Assembly (NCBI GenBank): GCA_030141605.1
Contig: JAQGDQ010000007.1
Location: 188,001 to 252,000, forward strand
Reading direction: 5' to 3'
Length of the DNA: 64,000 bases
Origin: Tubiluchus corallicola
Lineage: Eukaryota; Priapulida; Priapulimorpha; Priapulimorphida; Tubiluchidae
Each line of letters starts with the position of its first letter. Position 1 is the stretch's first letter. The notes below the pieces were generated by a model, which had not been told where the DNA came from, ran no database searches, and was given only the letters and a program-made list of their open reading frames with translations. The position numbers and the translations under genes are program-made. Positions 1-13,141 of the stretch are shown here, in pieces.

Positions 1-1395
1 TTTCAAATCGAACCTTCCAGATATCTGTACATGTAATACTGTAGAATTATCTAAACTGATCTGTCTGTAGTAGCAATGCTTCTATAATGTTCGGGAGCCT
101 TATGTAATTATATAAACCCCCACAAAAAATTGTTTCTGTTTTACTGAATGAGCTTAAAAGATGTCAGTGGCGAGGAAGGGAAACAAATTTTAAAGCTTTA
201 TAAATGTTTAAAGCTAAATCATGGAATATTTAATATCAGTTGAAATCAAAGTTTGATTATTTCCCACTGGTATGCGGTAATCTTTTAAACATTTTCAATG
301 CACATTATTTCACGTATTGTTTTTTAATTTTTTGTTCGCACTACTAAATTATTGTATTATTATCGATTATTACATAGTCTCTTTTTTGTATGGTATGAAC
401 AATTCTTCTCATAATTGTGACATCAGCGGCAACACTACTGGGTCGTTAATATGCTAATTTGTCGGAAAATACGATACTTTTTAGCCTCCGATATATACAA
501 ACGGCAACCCCGAGCGAGTGTTAGCTATAGAAAAATATGACTGCATCCTCGCCGAAAAAATGATGTTATAAGAATTATTGCATTTTACGTTTTAAATTAA
601 AAAATATATTTTTATATGACTATGTCAGTCAAGTAAATGAACTTACAAAAAAAATTATAAAATATCTGGTCAGGTGTACCATAAGAAAAATATTAGAAAC
701 AGAAATATTTTCATTGTCGGCCAAAATAAGACCTCCTGCATAATTGTTGCAGATTGATAGGCTTTACATATAAAGTGTTTTTTTTTGTGTAAATTTTGTG
801 CTTTTGATTTTGGACTGCATACCTTTTATAACTGCAGTTGATATAACTATGTTTGTTATTTGTGCACTGCGGTAATTATTTTAATTACTGCTTGCACTAT
901 CCTCTGTTATTTTTACCTGTGCTGTTAATGACTTTATTATTCTGCTTAGAAATTAATTTCACCTGTTTTGTAAGTAGGTTTGTGCACTTATTTCAATAAT
1001 AATTGCTTTAAGTGGCATTTAATTAAAAAACTTTTGTTTGTTGGTTTCGTTTTCCAAAAACGATCTGTTTTATGCTGTCCCAGTAGATTAACACTTAACA
1101 TCATCTGTTTTGGAACACAAGCTCTAATCTTATTTCTTTAACTTTCTACATAAAAATGAAATAGTCATTCGAAGGACTGAAATTAGACAATGTCCTCTTT
1201 TACTAGAATTCTTAGATATTCCAGTATTCATTAATGTCCACCTTTTGCTGTGAGAGATAGGCCCTTGATGTCGAATAAAAGCGAAGGCATAGCAGAATAG
1301 GATTTCAAAAAACAACGTTTTCATATTTCAGTGTCATGTTTGCCATGGTATATAAATAGCTTTTTTTGATTTTCATTTTAGTATTTTTTTTTCAG
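1..1395. other. Intronic or upstream non-coding DNA of RPL14
   Basis: AT-rich sequence before the first recognisable RPL14 exon. I looked for earlier RPL14 exons (the KOW-like N-terminal part and the lysine-rich helix that precede this exon in the family) and found none, so they probably lie upstream of the window. No convincing ORF, RNA gene or transposon terminus was seen. Confidence 0.5.
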
Positions 1396-2192
1396 AAAGC
1401 GAACATGTGTGATTTCGACCGGTTTAAACTAATGAAGGCCAAACAGGCGGTAAGTAGTTCTGTATATTCGTGTAGGCTTAGTTACTATCACATTGTCATT
1501 TAAAAGTTTCTTTCTGTTTACCAAAAATCATAAATATGGTATGTTTTTGATGCACGTGCTTAGCTTTTGAATAAAATTGTTAAAATTTAAACCATTTGAA
1601 TGCTTTTATGTCATTGTGTATTTAATTAGTCTTAATATATTATCATTCTATATTGAGTTTATTTTATGTATTGATTAAATTCTGTAATGGGCATGAGTTT
1701 GTGGTCCAATAATTCTGTGGGTGCTTAATGAAAAACAGATTGAGAGCTCCTGCATTGTATACAGGACCTAGAAACGTTTATCTGTTGACTGTCTGAGCAG
1801 TTTTTGTCAATTTTGGGCCTCGTTTATAAAGAGGCCTATTTCGCCATGATGTTGTCCCCACTCTTGCAATGTTGGTTTGAATGATTTAAAGGAACTGACT
1901 GACATAGTTGAATGACTTGAGGAAATCCTGGCAGTGCTTCATGCAAAACCTAGCATGTTGCTAAAATTTGTACGTTTTGCATGCCATTATGTGCTGGTGA
2001 GTACACAAGAGCCCAGTACACTGATAAACTGGTAGTTGCTTTTTTCAGTGCCTGTGACTGATCTTTGTCTTGTCAATGGATTGTCTTTGTTTATCTGTTA
2101 ACTTTTTTTTTCAGAGGAACCGACTAATCAAGATTGAAATGGGAAAACTTGTACTAGCAGCACGGAAGGAGAAACAGGAAAAGAATAAATAA
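1396..2192 (+). CDS. RPL14: 60S ribosomal protein L14 (eL14), 3' end, two exons
   Basis: C-terminal part of ribosomal protein eL14, a large-subunit component in the cytoplasm. Exon 1396..1449 follows a long pyrimidine tract and CAG acceptor and ends at a GTAAGT donor; it reads KANMCDFDRFKLMKAKQA. Exon 2115..2192 follows another T-rich CAG acceptor and reads RNRLIKIEMGKLVLAARKEK then QEKNK and stop TAA. The block DFDRFKxMKAKxxRNRxIKxE is the signature of animal L14. The exons join in phase 0. The protein ends soon after this block and lacks the alanine/lysine-rich tail of vertebrate L14. The start and earlier exons are not in the window. A poly(A) signal lies 26 bp after the stop. Confidence 0.9.
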
Positions 2193-2217
2193 TCTGTACA
2201 AACAGTCCTTAGTGTAA

Positions 2218-2223
2218 AATAAA
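2218..2223 (+). terminator. Poly(A) signal AATAAA of RPL14
   Basis: A canonical AATAAA hexamer 26 bp downstream of the RPL14 stop codon, giving a very short 3' UTR typical of ribosomal protein genes. Confidence 0.75.
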
Positions 2224-2900
2224 TTCTCATTAAAAAATGACATTGTTATTGTATCTCTATTTAGGTCAACATTTATTTACATCAGAAAAAAGCTAACTGT
2301 GGCTATATCATAATAATATCGTAATGCGATTTTGCATGATACGTTGAAGATTCTATTTTGAACATCTCATATAAACGGAAAATACACGTTAGTTACGCTA
2401 ACCAGTCACTTCAGATGTGCAAAATTCACACTGCTCTGATCAAGGCATTCAATGGTGACCAATTGGTTCCTAAGTGCATTTCAATGAACATTCTCTAACT
2501 TAAACCTGTAGAAGTTACTAGATGTAGCAAACAGGTTGTTTGCTACATTCTCAAGTATAAACTAGCAGCTAGCTCTCTGCACTGCACTGAATACACTATT
2601 ATAGTAATAAGGCACACGTTGAGTTTCAAATCCAGAACTCGTGTCAACTCAGATATTTCAGTACAAGAATGAACAATATCCGTAATTTTCTTAAGATTTA
2701 ATTATTTATATAACATGTTTTGAAAGTAATGTAAGTTTATACTAAAATACTGCGATTATACTTAATTAAAACTAAATCTTGCTTAAAGCTACTACTTAAA
2801 GACTAATTTTAATAGATTTAAAAGCTTCCAATTATCTGGCATGGTCCAAAGATATTTCTCAAACTAGTGTAATTAGATATTGTGTTGTGTGCTATTGCCA
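2224..2900. other. Intergenic region between RPL14 and the cytochrome b561 gene
   Basis: About 0.7 kb of AT-rich sequence without an ORF of interest. The b561 promoter should lie at its right end, next to the CTCF-type motif at 2901. No TATA box stands out with confidence. Confidence 0.5.
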
Positions 2901-2914
2901 CCACTAGATGGCAC
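2901..2914 (+). promoter_or_regulatory. CTCF-type core motif upstream of the b561 gene
   Basis: The sequence CCACTAGATGGCAC fits the CTCF core CCASYAGRKGGCRS at every position. It sits between RPL14 and the b561 coding region, about 165 bp before a possible upstream start codon. What is seen is only the motif match; binding is inferred. Confidence 0.35.
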
Positions 2915-3077
2915 AGTTTACGTCGATCAATAGATCAGTCGAAAACCGGGTGGGTTGAGTCTCTTGGTTGGTGTGTAGTAGTGTTTGCTTCTTGCTACTA
3001 TAAAAGGTAATTTATGGTATTTTTATGAACGTTTGTTGTTTGCTGTTAATTTTTTTAGTCATTTCTTTCTTCTTAAA

Positions 3078-3080
3078 ATG
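3078..3080 (+). other. Possible upstream start codon of b561 at a 5' exon border
   Basis: An ATG directly followed by a perfect GTAAGT donor at 3081. Spliced to the acceptor before 3663 it would read M-L-M-E-K in frame with the b561 protein, adding two residues. The splice is inferred; translation could instead begin at the ATG at 3666. Confidence 0.4.
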
Positions 3081-3665
3081 GTAAGTCTGTATTGGAATTT
3101 CTCAGTTGAGCCGATTTACTTTTTTTCACAGGCAGTATGGTACACTTACCTCAGCTATGCTAATTATTAATGATAGTAATCATAGTAGTGCTACACTTGT
3201 ACTAGTTCTAACAGCTTGTTGCAGTAGTTGCCTAAAGGCGGCCATTCTTTAATAATCTTTGCCGTCAAAGATACAATAACAATGTTTCACTATGCAGTAA
3301 TATAATTGTAACTGATTCAGATTCGAAATAAATATGCCTGCGAAAGTATAGGCCAATATGGTGTCGAGAATGATCATTTATTGACAGGTTATAGATTTTT
3401 CTTTCTTTTGCTTGCTGTGTGTTTGATTAATATTAGTGCTCAATTGTTTGTACATGTGTTATGTTACTGGCAAATTGGCACAATAATAAGTGCTTTAATA
3501 AAATGTCATCTTTTTTCACCAAGCTAGGTACTGCGTTTTATGTTTGCTTGTTATAGGTTTAATTTCATTGGCTCTTGGCCTACCTGAAAGTACATTAATA
3601 AATTTTTAAAATACATTCCATTGTAAATTTTATATTATGAAATGTATGTTTTATTTTCGCAGTTG

Positions 3666-6600
3666 ATGGAGAAGCCGAGTGGGTACAGCACCATGGGAGA
3701 TGGAATGGAATCACCCACTGAAGTTCTACAATTTTTCACTGGCTTCCTTGGCATGTCTCAGGCCATGGGAATTCTTACATTGATTCTAACCTTGGTTTGG
3801 ACGTGCTACCATCGCGGCGGATTCGCTTGGCATTCAAATCCAGATAAAGAATTCAATTATCATCCATTATTTATGGTGTTCGGTCTTATTTTCTTCTATG
3901 CTGAATGTGAGTCTTAAAGATGTACCACGATGAAGTACCTTATTGAAATTTGTACTATACTTCCTTGCACTTCAACAAAAGTTCTTTATTTGATTATGTA
4001 CTTTTGAGTAGACTTGATATTCTTGAAATTGTCATCATTACTCTTCATTTTTTCATTATCACATTTATTTTTACTAATTGGCAAATTAACGCAAAAATTT
4101 AGTACTTGAAATTTTTGGGTATCATGAAATGCTTTTATTAGTTTACCCTTTAGTTTTTTACTAGAGATTCTAAACCTGTTGCTCTTGCACAATTAAGCAA
4201 AAACTGCTCGGCGTACAATTGGGTTGTGAATTTTTCTAATGAATATTATAGATTTTTGGGATATTAACAAATATTGTATCTCATTTTTAACTGGAAGTAT
4301 TACAGTTAAAGACCTATGTTATGACATAAATGTAAACTAAAAATACCTTATATGCACTTACATTCTTACTTCAGTGTACATCATATTTATCATTTATATG
4401 CCAAAATGAATATAAAGGTCATTGCAAACTTGCATTGTGCATGATCTTTTATTGTTTTTTCTTTCAGCCATATTGGTGTACCGAGTTTTTCGGAACACAC
4501 GCAAGCTTTACGTGAAGGTTGCACATGCATCGTTGCATTGCCTAGCTGCATTATTTGTTGTCATCGCACTTAAAGCCGTCTTCGATTCACATAACCTACA
4601 TAAACCAAATCCACATCAAAATCTTTACAGTCTGCACAGTTGGATGGGACTCATTGTTGTTATATTATTCTTTATGCAGGTATGATTAGCAATTAATAGA
4701 CAACAGACATGCCTAAGTTATCTTAGAAGGATTATACCTATTAAGCAAAGATGGTGTTATTGTACTTCAGAAATGTTCGACAGATGGTACTAGAAATACA
4801 TATGATTGCAAGCTAATGGTTAATGAATTGAAATAATTACACACACATGTGTATATCTCATTTGAAAAAAAGTTAAGAATACTGTATTGCGAAAATTAAA
4901 ACAAAAGGAAAATGTCTTGCAAACATTGAAATGTAATCGAAACAGTAATGTGAGTTATCTAATATTTGAAATGTTGAACCTGGTTTGTCAGCTATAAAGG
5001 TTGAACTTAGGACTGTCTTGATCATTGAGAAATATATTGGCCTAGTGGTCAAGGAATTTGCCTTGTAAGCAGAATGCATGCAATATACTAACTTCTCATT
5101 TCGTACTACAAAATTGACTTCATTCTGGCTTGTACCATTACATTGTTTAATGTTTTGTTTTATTTAAATTGATAGTATTATTCCTATTTTGACTACCTGT
5201 CATATAACTGCCATGCATTAACTTTAAAATTTAATATTCTATTTAATCAATTATATTATTGCTTGTTGTGCAAATCACATTTTTGAACATTTTTGGCAGC
5301 TTCTTTTTAAATGTATGTATTTACAGTGTTGTAGAGGAAGGTTACTAATTTCAAACCTCAGGAACTTGGAGCTCTTTGATGGTTTTGTGATCTGGTATGG
5401 AACATAAGTCTTTCAACCTGAAATTTGTTTTCTTTTTCAGTATATTTTTGGCTTTGTTAGCTATCTTGCACCGAAGCTGAGCTTGGCACTGCGCCAGTTC
5501 TACATGCCAATTCACGTCTTTTTTGGGATTGCCATATTCATCGGCGCCGTGGCAACTGCCCTGATGGGACTCACCGAGAAACTGATCTTCCTCAAGTTTC
5601 TTACAGGGTACGTATAGAAGATGTTGTGCATTGCTGCCCTGTCAGTGTGCCATTGCTTGCACAGATCAGTTACAACATTAAAAAATTATGATCTGGTACC
5701 GTTTGTTTTAAAAATAGTCTCAGCCTTAACTGGTTTTGTAAACCCAGTGGTTTAAGTAAAAAAATCTTTTCAGGCTCACCTAGTGTTGTAAAATCAATTC
5801 TAAGCCATGTCATTCTTTTTTTTTAATTTGTTTGCATTATGAATGTATGTAATCATCCAGCATAAACATATACCACACGTTTGTTTAGAGCATGTTTGTT
5901 GTAGATGCCATTCACTTAACACTAAAACCACAAGGACTTTAAATTCTTTCTACCCTATTGCGGTTTGCACTATCAACAGTAAATTTCAGTAGATTTGCAA
6001 TATTCTCTGTATATGATGTGATTATAATATAATGACAATAAGTTGCTTATTTACTTTCTATGTTGTTAATAAATCGTAAGATGAGCAACTTTATTAATAT
6101 CTGCATTGAGTGTAGCTTCTCCAAGTGCAACAATCTTTATTTCTTGATCTGATTCACTACAATTAATTTACTTTCTCCATCGTGGGAGACTGGTCATTCC
6201 AACATAGTTTTGTTAGGTATTGCGAAATTTATTGGCAATTGTGATCACCTGAAAATAAGTCTTAAGACAAGTCAATATCACCTCTTACAGGTCAGCATCT
6301 CATCTTAAAGGATTGTCTTTGGCAATGATCTATATCCTGAAATTTCTACAACCTTCTGACATAATTAACTGTAGGCACTAAGTACAGAAAACTGGCTTGC
6401 CGTGTGCCAAATTATGAAGAATAATCAATTTTATTGAATAAATTGTGATTTTTTTTTGTGTGCACATGTGTCCATGTGATATTCACTTGACTGCCTTAAT
6501 CCTTTTCTTACTGTTAAAGTTGCACTGATGCACTCCGTATCAAGGTCTTTGTTTTGACGGCTCTTTTGTTTTTACTTTAGAATGTATGGCAGCAAAATAA

Positions 6601-6901
6601 AACCGTTATGAAAACTAACACTTTCTATAATTATTTTAATTCCGTAGTAGTTTAAAAATTGGTCGGAGTAGCAGAGTAGTAGTTTTGATTATCACACTTT
6701 GAAATGTCAATACATAACTGAATTTAAAAGCAAGCTTGTTTTATTTACAGGGAATTTAATGAAGCGGAAGGGCCATTTATCAACATTCTAGGCCTGGTAA
6801 TTGTCGCATTTGCTGGCTGTGTTCTCTACATTGTAGTGAACCCGAAATATAAGAGAGAACCACTCCCAGAAGAGGAAATGATACAGTTAGCCACAGAGTA
6901 G
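3666..6901 (+). CDS. CYB561: Cytochrome b561, ascorbate-dependent transmembrane electron carrier
   Basis: Six-helix di-haem membrane protein that moves electrons from cytosolic ascorbate across a vesicle, lysosome or plasma membrane to monodehydroascorbate or ferric iron. Exons: 3663..3906 (ATG at 3666), 4468..4679, 5441..5607, 6751..6901; all junctions are GT-AG and in frame, giving 256 residues, the usual family length. The four haem-ligating histidines are present at about residues 66 (NYHPLF), 100 (KVAHASLH), 137 (SLHSWMG) and 176 (MPIHVFFG), with 34/37/39 spacing like known b561 proteins. The ascorbate-side motif LVYRVFR and the SLHSWxG motif are also present. Several hydrophobic segments are obvious. 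I cannot tell whether it is the CYB561, CYBRD1 or CYB561A3 subtype. The gene runs the same way as RPL14 and converges on the formin gene. Confidence 0.93.
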
Positions 6902-8360
6902 AAAGATTTCCTGTAATGAATGTGTTATCTAGTCATAATTAGTCTTATTTATCGAGTCATTGGCTATTAATGATTTCAGTGATGTTATTCGTTATTGTTG
7001 TTGTACTTATCCGGCAATTTTTGCCACCTTTGCATTGCTGTAAAATTAATTATCCAAGATTATGATTTATTCAAAATTAACTGAATATGACAAATTACAT
7101 GATACTACTTATAAATATTACTTGTAAGACTTATTTGTTGTGTGTTGTGTTTTGGGCAAAAATGTAATACATTGCCAGTAACCATAAAGTTCAGTTTTAT
7201 TGTAAGCAATCTCAGGGCACCCGTGCCGAAAACAACTTGATGTCTTTGGGCTTACAGACAAACAAGCATACAAGTTTTTAGCTACATATTTTTTTATCAT
7301 GCTGCAATAGTAATTGCACAAAATCTACCTGTGCGAATGGCATGAAACATTTGCATCTAAATTTGCCTGAGCAGTTTGTGTAAGAATGTGTTTATCAGAG
7401 AGATTGGACATCCATCTCAGTACAGTCAAATCATAGGAACATTAGTATTGCCTCATCTCAAAGGTTTACCCATGGTAATGGCTAGATTCGCAACTGTCAA
7501 CATTAATAAGCCCTTGATTAAGTGCTGGATGGTGGCTTCAAACATTACCTTGTTAAATTTGATTTTAAAATTGGCTTTTACAATTATGTTCCATTAAACA
7601 TTATTATTTTTTAAATTTTGAAAATGAATCCTGTTAAGAAGTTTTCCAAAAGATTGAATTATTTTACTTTTTTCTCGTCTAACATAATTAAAATGCGTCA
7701 TTCTAATAAAAAGACTTGACAGGTTTAGTCAACATCTCTGCAGTATTGGGCATGTTTGTACTAAAACAAGTGTGTCAATGCACTGTTCTCAGGCTTACTA
7801 AACATGTGCATCATGTTGTTGGAAAATATTGTGTAACTTGCTTGCAAAATGTAACTTAAATACGGGCATACCACTAGCTGAATTTCGAAAGTAAATACTG
7901 TACTATGTTGTATAGTCGTAACATATGTAACGTAATGCCACATCAAAAAACACTTCGGTATTGTCAGTACTTGCTAAGATGCCAAATCATTTAGTTTTTA
8001 TTACAATTTTAAGTCTGTTGAAAACTTAATTCTAACATTATTCTAAAAAACGGTTATGCTGCCAATCTAACCTTACTTTAGTGTTCATACATTAATGTTT
8101 ATAACGTTAATGTGGAGTATGCTCGTTACAAAAACTGCCATGAAAGTATACCATTTATTTAAACCTGTTTTTCCATGGATTTCTGTGGTACATGTGTACT
8201 GATGTGTTGTAATTACTATTTTTATTAATAACCGTATATGTGGTGTTAATTCGCTGTGATTCACAAAAACTTAAATAATTATATATTTACCTATTACAGA
8301 ATTATTTTATCGTAAGTATATGAAGATTAAGTGTCACAATTATTTTGTGTCCACTTAGTC

Positions 8361-8366
8361 AATAAA
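8361..8366 (+). terminator. Candidate poly(A) signal for b561 in duplication copy 1
   Basis: AATAAA on the coding strand about 1.46 kb after the b561 stop. An identical hexamer is at 10540..10545 in copy 2, and an earlier one is at 7705..7710. Which is used cannot be told from sequence. Confidence 0.35.
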
Positions 8367-8919
8367 GATATTCAAACCGAATTTCGTGTTGTTGTTTTTT
8401 TCAGCTTATTTACACTGACACAGCTAACTACTTTATGTTAATTGACAGCACTGGCATATTTTACACAAGTTATAACATCACTTCAGCACTCTACTTTACA
8501 CACTCGTTAAGAGATGACTATTAGCAGAAAACTTGGGAGTTCTCGATAAATTATTTAATAATAATAAGCGGCAGATAAAAAACTAAAGCAACTTTTAGTA
8601 ATTCGTATCATCAATTTACTGTTATCTATTATAAACCAAAATAGATAAATCAAAAATAGTATTTTTTGCAAACCTAATCAATAATATGAGTAGCATGCAT
8701 ATCACAAATTTACACATTTTATATTATAAACTGGTAGAATTCCTATCAAACGGCCTTATTTTCAGATCATAAAAATATGCAAATTTAGATATTAATCAAA
8801 TTTTTACAAATATTGCACACTGCTAACATGGATTTGTGCTTAGCTACTAAATGTGTCACTGATCTGGCAATGGCAAAAATTTTCAGGACTGTAATAAGAA
8901 TGCAACCCAAAAATGTTTA

Positions 8920-9126
8920 TGGTCAAACTTCATTATAACACCCACCTTTATATTGCAACCTTAGCAAAACAAAATATATGTCATCTTTATAATGCCAATC
9001 TTCAAAACAAAATATATGTATCTACATAGTCACGTACGTATTAATGCACCTTTTTATAATGCCAAACTCACTATATACCAACTGTTTTTGCAGTCAAAAA
9101 GTAGGCAGTATAAAAAAGTTTGACAG
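8920..9126. mobile_element. Small pogo-like MITE in duplication copy 1
   Basis: About 207 bp with imperfect terminal inverted repeats: left end TGGTCAAACTTCATTATAAC, right end (reverse complement) CTGTCAAACTTTTTTATACT. Both ends are flanked by TA, the target site of Tc1/mariner/pogo elements. The ends resemble those of the larger element at 61735..63124 (CAGTTAAACCT...TTATA). Internal sequence is non-coding. Confidence 0.55.
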
Positions 9127-9284
9127 TATTTGTATATATTAATCATGTGGTAACATTGTATTGTCATGTATTTAACACAGGAGTGCAAACATTTTTTAAC
9201 TTCCTTTGGGTGATGAATGGCTTTAGAACTGCATTTGTAATAATTACCAGAATTCAAACAATATTCAACATATTGTCTCCCTGG

Positions 9285-11453
9285 TACTTATAAATATTAC
9301 TTGTAAGACTTATTTGTTGTGTGTTGTGTTTTGGGCAAAAATGTAATACATTGCCAGTAACCATAAAGGTCAGTTTTATTGTAAGCAATCTCAGGGCACC
9401 CGTGCCGAAAACAACTTGATGTCTTTGGGCTTACAGACAAACAAGCATACAAGTTTTTAGCTACATATTTTTTTATCATGCTGCAATAGTAATTGTACAA
9501 AATCTACCTGTGCGAATGGCATGAAACATTTGCATCTAAATTTGCCTGAGCAGTTTGTGTAAGAATGTGTTTATCAGAGAGATTGGACATCCATCTCAGT
9601 ACAGTCAAATCATAGGAACATTAGTATGGCCTCATCTCAAAGGTTTACCCATGGTAATGGCTAGATTCGCAACTGTCAACATTAATAAGCCCTTGATTAA
9701 GTGCTGGATGGTGGCTTCAAACATTACCTTGTTAAATTTGATTTTAAAATTGGCTTTTACAATTATGTTCCATTAAACATTATTATTTTTTAAATTTTGA
9801 AAATGAATCCCGTTAAGAAGTTTTCCAAAAGATTGAATTATTTTACTTTTTTCTCGTCTAACATAATTAAAATGCGTCATTCTAATAAAAAGACTTGACA
9901 GGTTTAGTCAACATCTCTGCAGTATTGGGCATGTTTGTACTAAAACAAGTGTGTCAATGCACTGTTCTCAGGCTTACTAAACATGTGCATCATGTTGTTG
10001 GAAAATATTGTGTAACTTGCTTGCAAAATGTAACTTAAATACGGGCATACCACTAGCTGAATTTCGAAAGTAAATACTGTACTATGTTGTATAGTCGTGA
10101 CATATGTAACGTAATGCCACATCAAAAAACACTTCGGTATTGTCAGTACTTGCTAAGATGCCAAATCATTTAGTTTTTATTACAATTTTAAGTCTGTTGA
10201 AAACTTAATTCTAACATTATTCTAAAAAACGGTTATGCTGCCAATCTAACCTTACTTTAGTGTTCATACATTAATGTTTATAACGTTAATGTGGAGTATG
10301 CTCGTTACAAAAACTGCCATGAAAGTATACCATTTATTTAAACCTGTTTTTCCATGGATTTCTGTGGTACATGTGTACTGATGTGTTGTAATTACTATTT
10401 TTATTAATAACCGTATATGTGGTGTTAATTCGCTGTGATTCACAAAAACTTAAATAATTATATATTTACCTATTACAGAATTATTTTATCGTAAGTATAT
10501 GAAGATTAAGTGTCACAATTATTTTGTGTCCACTTAGTCAATAAAGATATTCAAACCGAATTTCGTGTTGTTGTTTTTTTTCAGCTTATTTACACTGACG
10601 CAGCTAACTACTTTATGTTAATTGACAGCACTGGCATATTTTACACAAGTTACAACATCACTTCAGCACTCTACTTTACACACTCGTTAAGAGATGACGA
10701 TTAGCAGAAAACTTGGGAGTTCTCGATAAATTATTTAATAATAATAAGCGGCAGATAAAAAACTAAAGCAACTTTTAGTAATTCGTATCATCAATTTACT
10801 GTTATCTATTATAAACCAAAATAGATAAATCAAAAATAGTATTTTTTGCAAACCTAAATATGAGTAGCATGCATATCACAAATTTACACATCATTTTATA
10901 TTATAAACTGGTAGAATTCCTATCAAACGGCCTTATTTTCAGATCATAAAAATATGCAAATTTAGATATTAATCAAATTTTTACAAATATTGCACACTGC
11001 TAACATGGATTTGTGCTTAGCTACTAAATGTGTCACTGATCTGGCAATGGCAAAAATTTTCAGGACTGTAATAAGAATGCAACCCAAAAATGTTTATGGT
11101 CAAACTTCATTATAACACCCACCTTTATATTGCAACCTTAGCAAAACAAAATATATGTCATCTTTATAATGCCAGTCTTCAAAACAAAATATATGTATCT
11201 ACATAGCCACGTACGTATTAATGCACCTTTTTATAATGCCAAACTCACTATGATACCAACTGTTTTTGCAGTCAAAAAGTAGGTGGTATAAAAAAGTTTG
11301 ACAGTATTTGTATATATTAATCATGTGGTAACATTGTATTGTCATGTATTTAACACAGGAGTGCAAACATTTTTAACTTCCTTTGGGTGATGAATGGCTT
11401 TAGAACTGCATTTGTAATAATTACCAGAATTCAAACAATATTCAACATATTGT
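9285..11453. repeat. Tandem duplication, copy 2 (~2.17 kb)
   Basis: Second direct copy of 7106..9276, separated from it by only 8 bp (9277..9284). Differences include a 5-bp shorter stretch near 10856, a 3-bp insertion near 10891 and scattered substitutions. It ends about 0.9 kb before the stop codon of the convergent formin gene. Confidence 0.9.
11097..11304. mobile_element. Small pogo-like MITE in duplication copy 2
   Basis: Counterpart of the element at 8920..9126, carried along by the tandem duplication. Same ends and TA flanks, with small internal differences. Confidence 0.5.
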
Positions 11454-12368
11454 TGCACTGGAAGTTTCATGTATAGAATGTCATTTAGAATTTGAATGCC
11501 AGTTTCTATGACAACATTTCACAATAAGCTACCATGTACAAACTTTCCATTAAATTTACTATATAGCTCTTCACCACTAAATTCCATCTAGCTACTTCCG
11601 GTTCTCAGAAATTAAATATTACAGTATAAAATTACAATCATAAACTCAATAAGAAAATATGCACCATTATAATTACGTATGTGTTGTCGAAATGAAACCT
11701 GTCATTATAAAGCAATTCATTATATTACATGGAAGGCTTCATAAATTCATAAAAAATTTCTTATGTGCATCGGAGATTTGTTAACCAGCATTTCAAAAAC
11801 CAATATAATCACAGAAGAAAAGCAGGCACATAGCAGATTAGATTACACTTGCAACATCTGCCCACTTGTGCACGCAAACATAAACTTGCAAAAAGTAATC
11901 AGCAAATAACATAACTAACATGTGTAAAAAAGATATAATATGACAACAAATAATATATATATATATATACAAGGTCTGTATAAGTTTTATTTAATCAGTT
12001 TAATCTACCTACATCAGACAAGAAAACATGCTTGGTTAATTGTGCACTAACAGAGCACAGATGTTGAACGAAAAGTATGCAGTCAAATGCATGGGCATCA
12101 CAAGCATGCAATTTATGTGTTATATCTGTTACATTTTTGATTCGTACAATTGAAGCAAAACAATGTAATTCACTCCAAAAGTAACATTTCAAAGTGAAAA
12201 GTAACATTAGACAACAGCATAAAGCAGCAAAACATAAAAAACAACAAAAACAAAAAAGTTATACATTACATGCTGTTGTTCTATGGATAATTATTGTGGA
12301 CGAATACTATTAATGATATGGTTAGCAGTGTCATTTCCTATCAGTTCTCAAACCGCCAAGATGGATCT
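11454..12368 (-). other. Probable 3' UTR and downstream region of the formin gene
   Basis: No ORF of note. On the minus strand an AATAAA (plus-strand TTTATT at 11986..11991) lies about 380 bp after the formin stop and is a reasonable poly(A) signal. A short (TA)n run is at about 11954..11969. Confidence 0.45.
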
Positions 12369-13141
12369 TTAGCAAGCAGTCGTCTCTGGTTCATGCCACA
12401 CTCCACTGCGCCGGACTGATCGTCTCATTGCATCTGCGCGGCGATACGGTTGTGCCTTCAAATCTGAAAAACCAGAAAATGTGGTGAGAAAAGTTCATTT
12501 GCTAAAAAATCTTTACAAAGTGAAAAAGCTCAAAATAATCTATTTAGCAGAAATTTCTTTAGTGTCTCAGTGATCAATAGTTACAGTCAGTGTAAATGTT
12601 AACCAAACTCAATACAAATCAACAAAACAATGGCAAGCAATTGTTGTAGTATGAGAGGCAAATTAAATCGCAAATTTTCCCCAATAATATAGTCTTACTC
12701 AAAAGCTGAGTTTTATAGGAACAAGCTAATGCACTAAATAATCTTCTAGTGCATTGCAAGTATTGCAAGCATGACGATAATTGCTTACGTTAAGCAAGTT
12801 AGCTCTCAAAACTCAATTGTAACTTGAACTGCAGATGCTGGGATTGTTCTACCTCTCTAACATGGTAGATACTCAGCAGTTCAAGTTCAATTACAAGCCA
12901 CAACTGCTTTTGTAACCATTTTCTTAGTATAAGAAAGGAAACGAAATGTCATCTTACCATTGATGATGTCATCTACAGCTCCATGATACACATCCTCCTG
13001 AGATAGCAGTCTCTTCTCATTAACCTGCCGAGTTTTCTTCTTCAGCTCGTTAAGCAAAGCAGCCTGCTGCATCTTCTTGTTCACTCCGATATTCTGTTTC
13101 TGCTCACCTGGCACCTGCAAGTTCTGTTCATTTGCTGCCTC
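12369..13141 (-). other. Formin C-terminus with DAD (coding exons 25-26)
   Basis: Exon 25 codes a basic/glutamine-rich helix; it and exon 26 join to give [20 protein letters not shown] then MRRSVRR, which matches the diaphanous autoregulatory domain of FMNL2: an amphipathic core followed by a basic patch that binds the FH3 domain to hold the protein inactive. The protein ends [11 protein letters not shown], a tail I do not recognise, before TAA at 12369..12371. Confidence 0.88.

Larger units (their letters stand above)
7106..9276. repeat. Tandem duplication, copy 1 (~2.17 kb)
   Basis: Begins with TACTTATAAATATTACTTG and ends with ATTCAACATATTGT. The same sequence recurs at 9285..11453 in direct orientation with an offset of 2179 bp. 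By eye I found roughly 15 to 20 base changes and a few short indels, so the duplication is recent. It starts 204 bp after the b561 stop and has two AATAAA signals on the + strand (7705, 8361), so it may be the b561 3' UTR and flank. There are no terminal inverted repeats or obvious target-site duplication at its ends. The small ORFs inside it show no recognisable domain. Confidence 0.9.

Noticed and set aside
1845-1900. Possible C/D box snoRNA in the RPL14 intron (ATGATGT ... CTGA)
   Set aside because: The C box is imperfect and no terminal stem pairs the ends, although ribosomal protein introns often host snoRNAs.
7376-9776. Pairs of 61-73 codon ORFs repeated in both duplication copies
   Set aside because: Their conservation reflects the recent duplication, not selection. 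They have no recognisable domain and some start at non-ATG codons.
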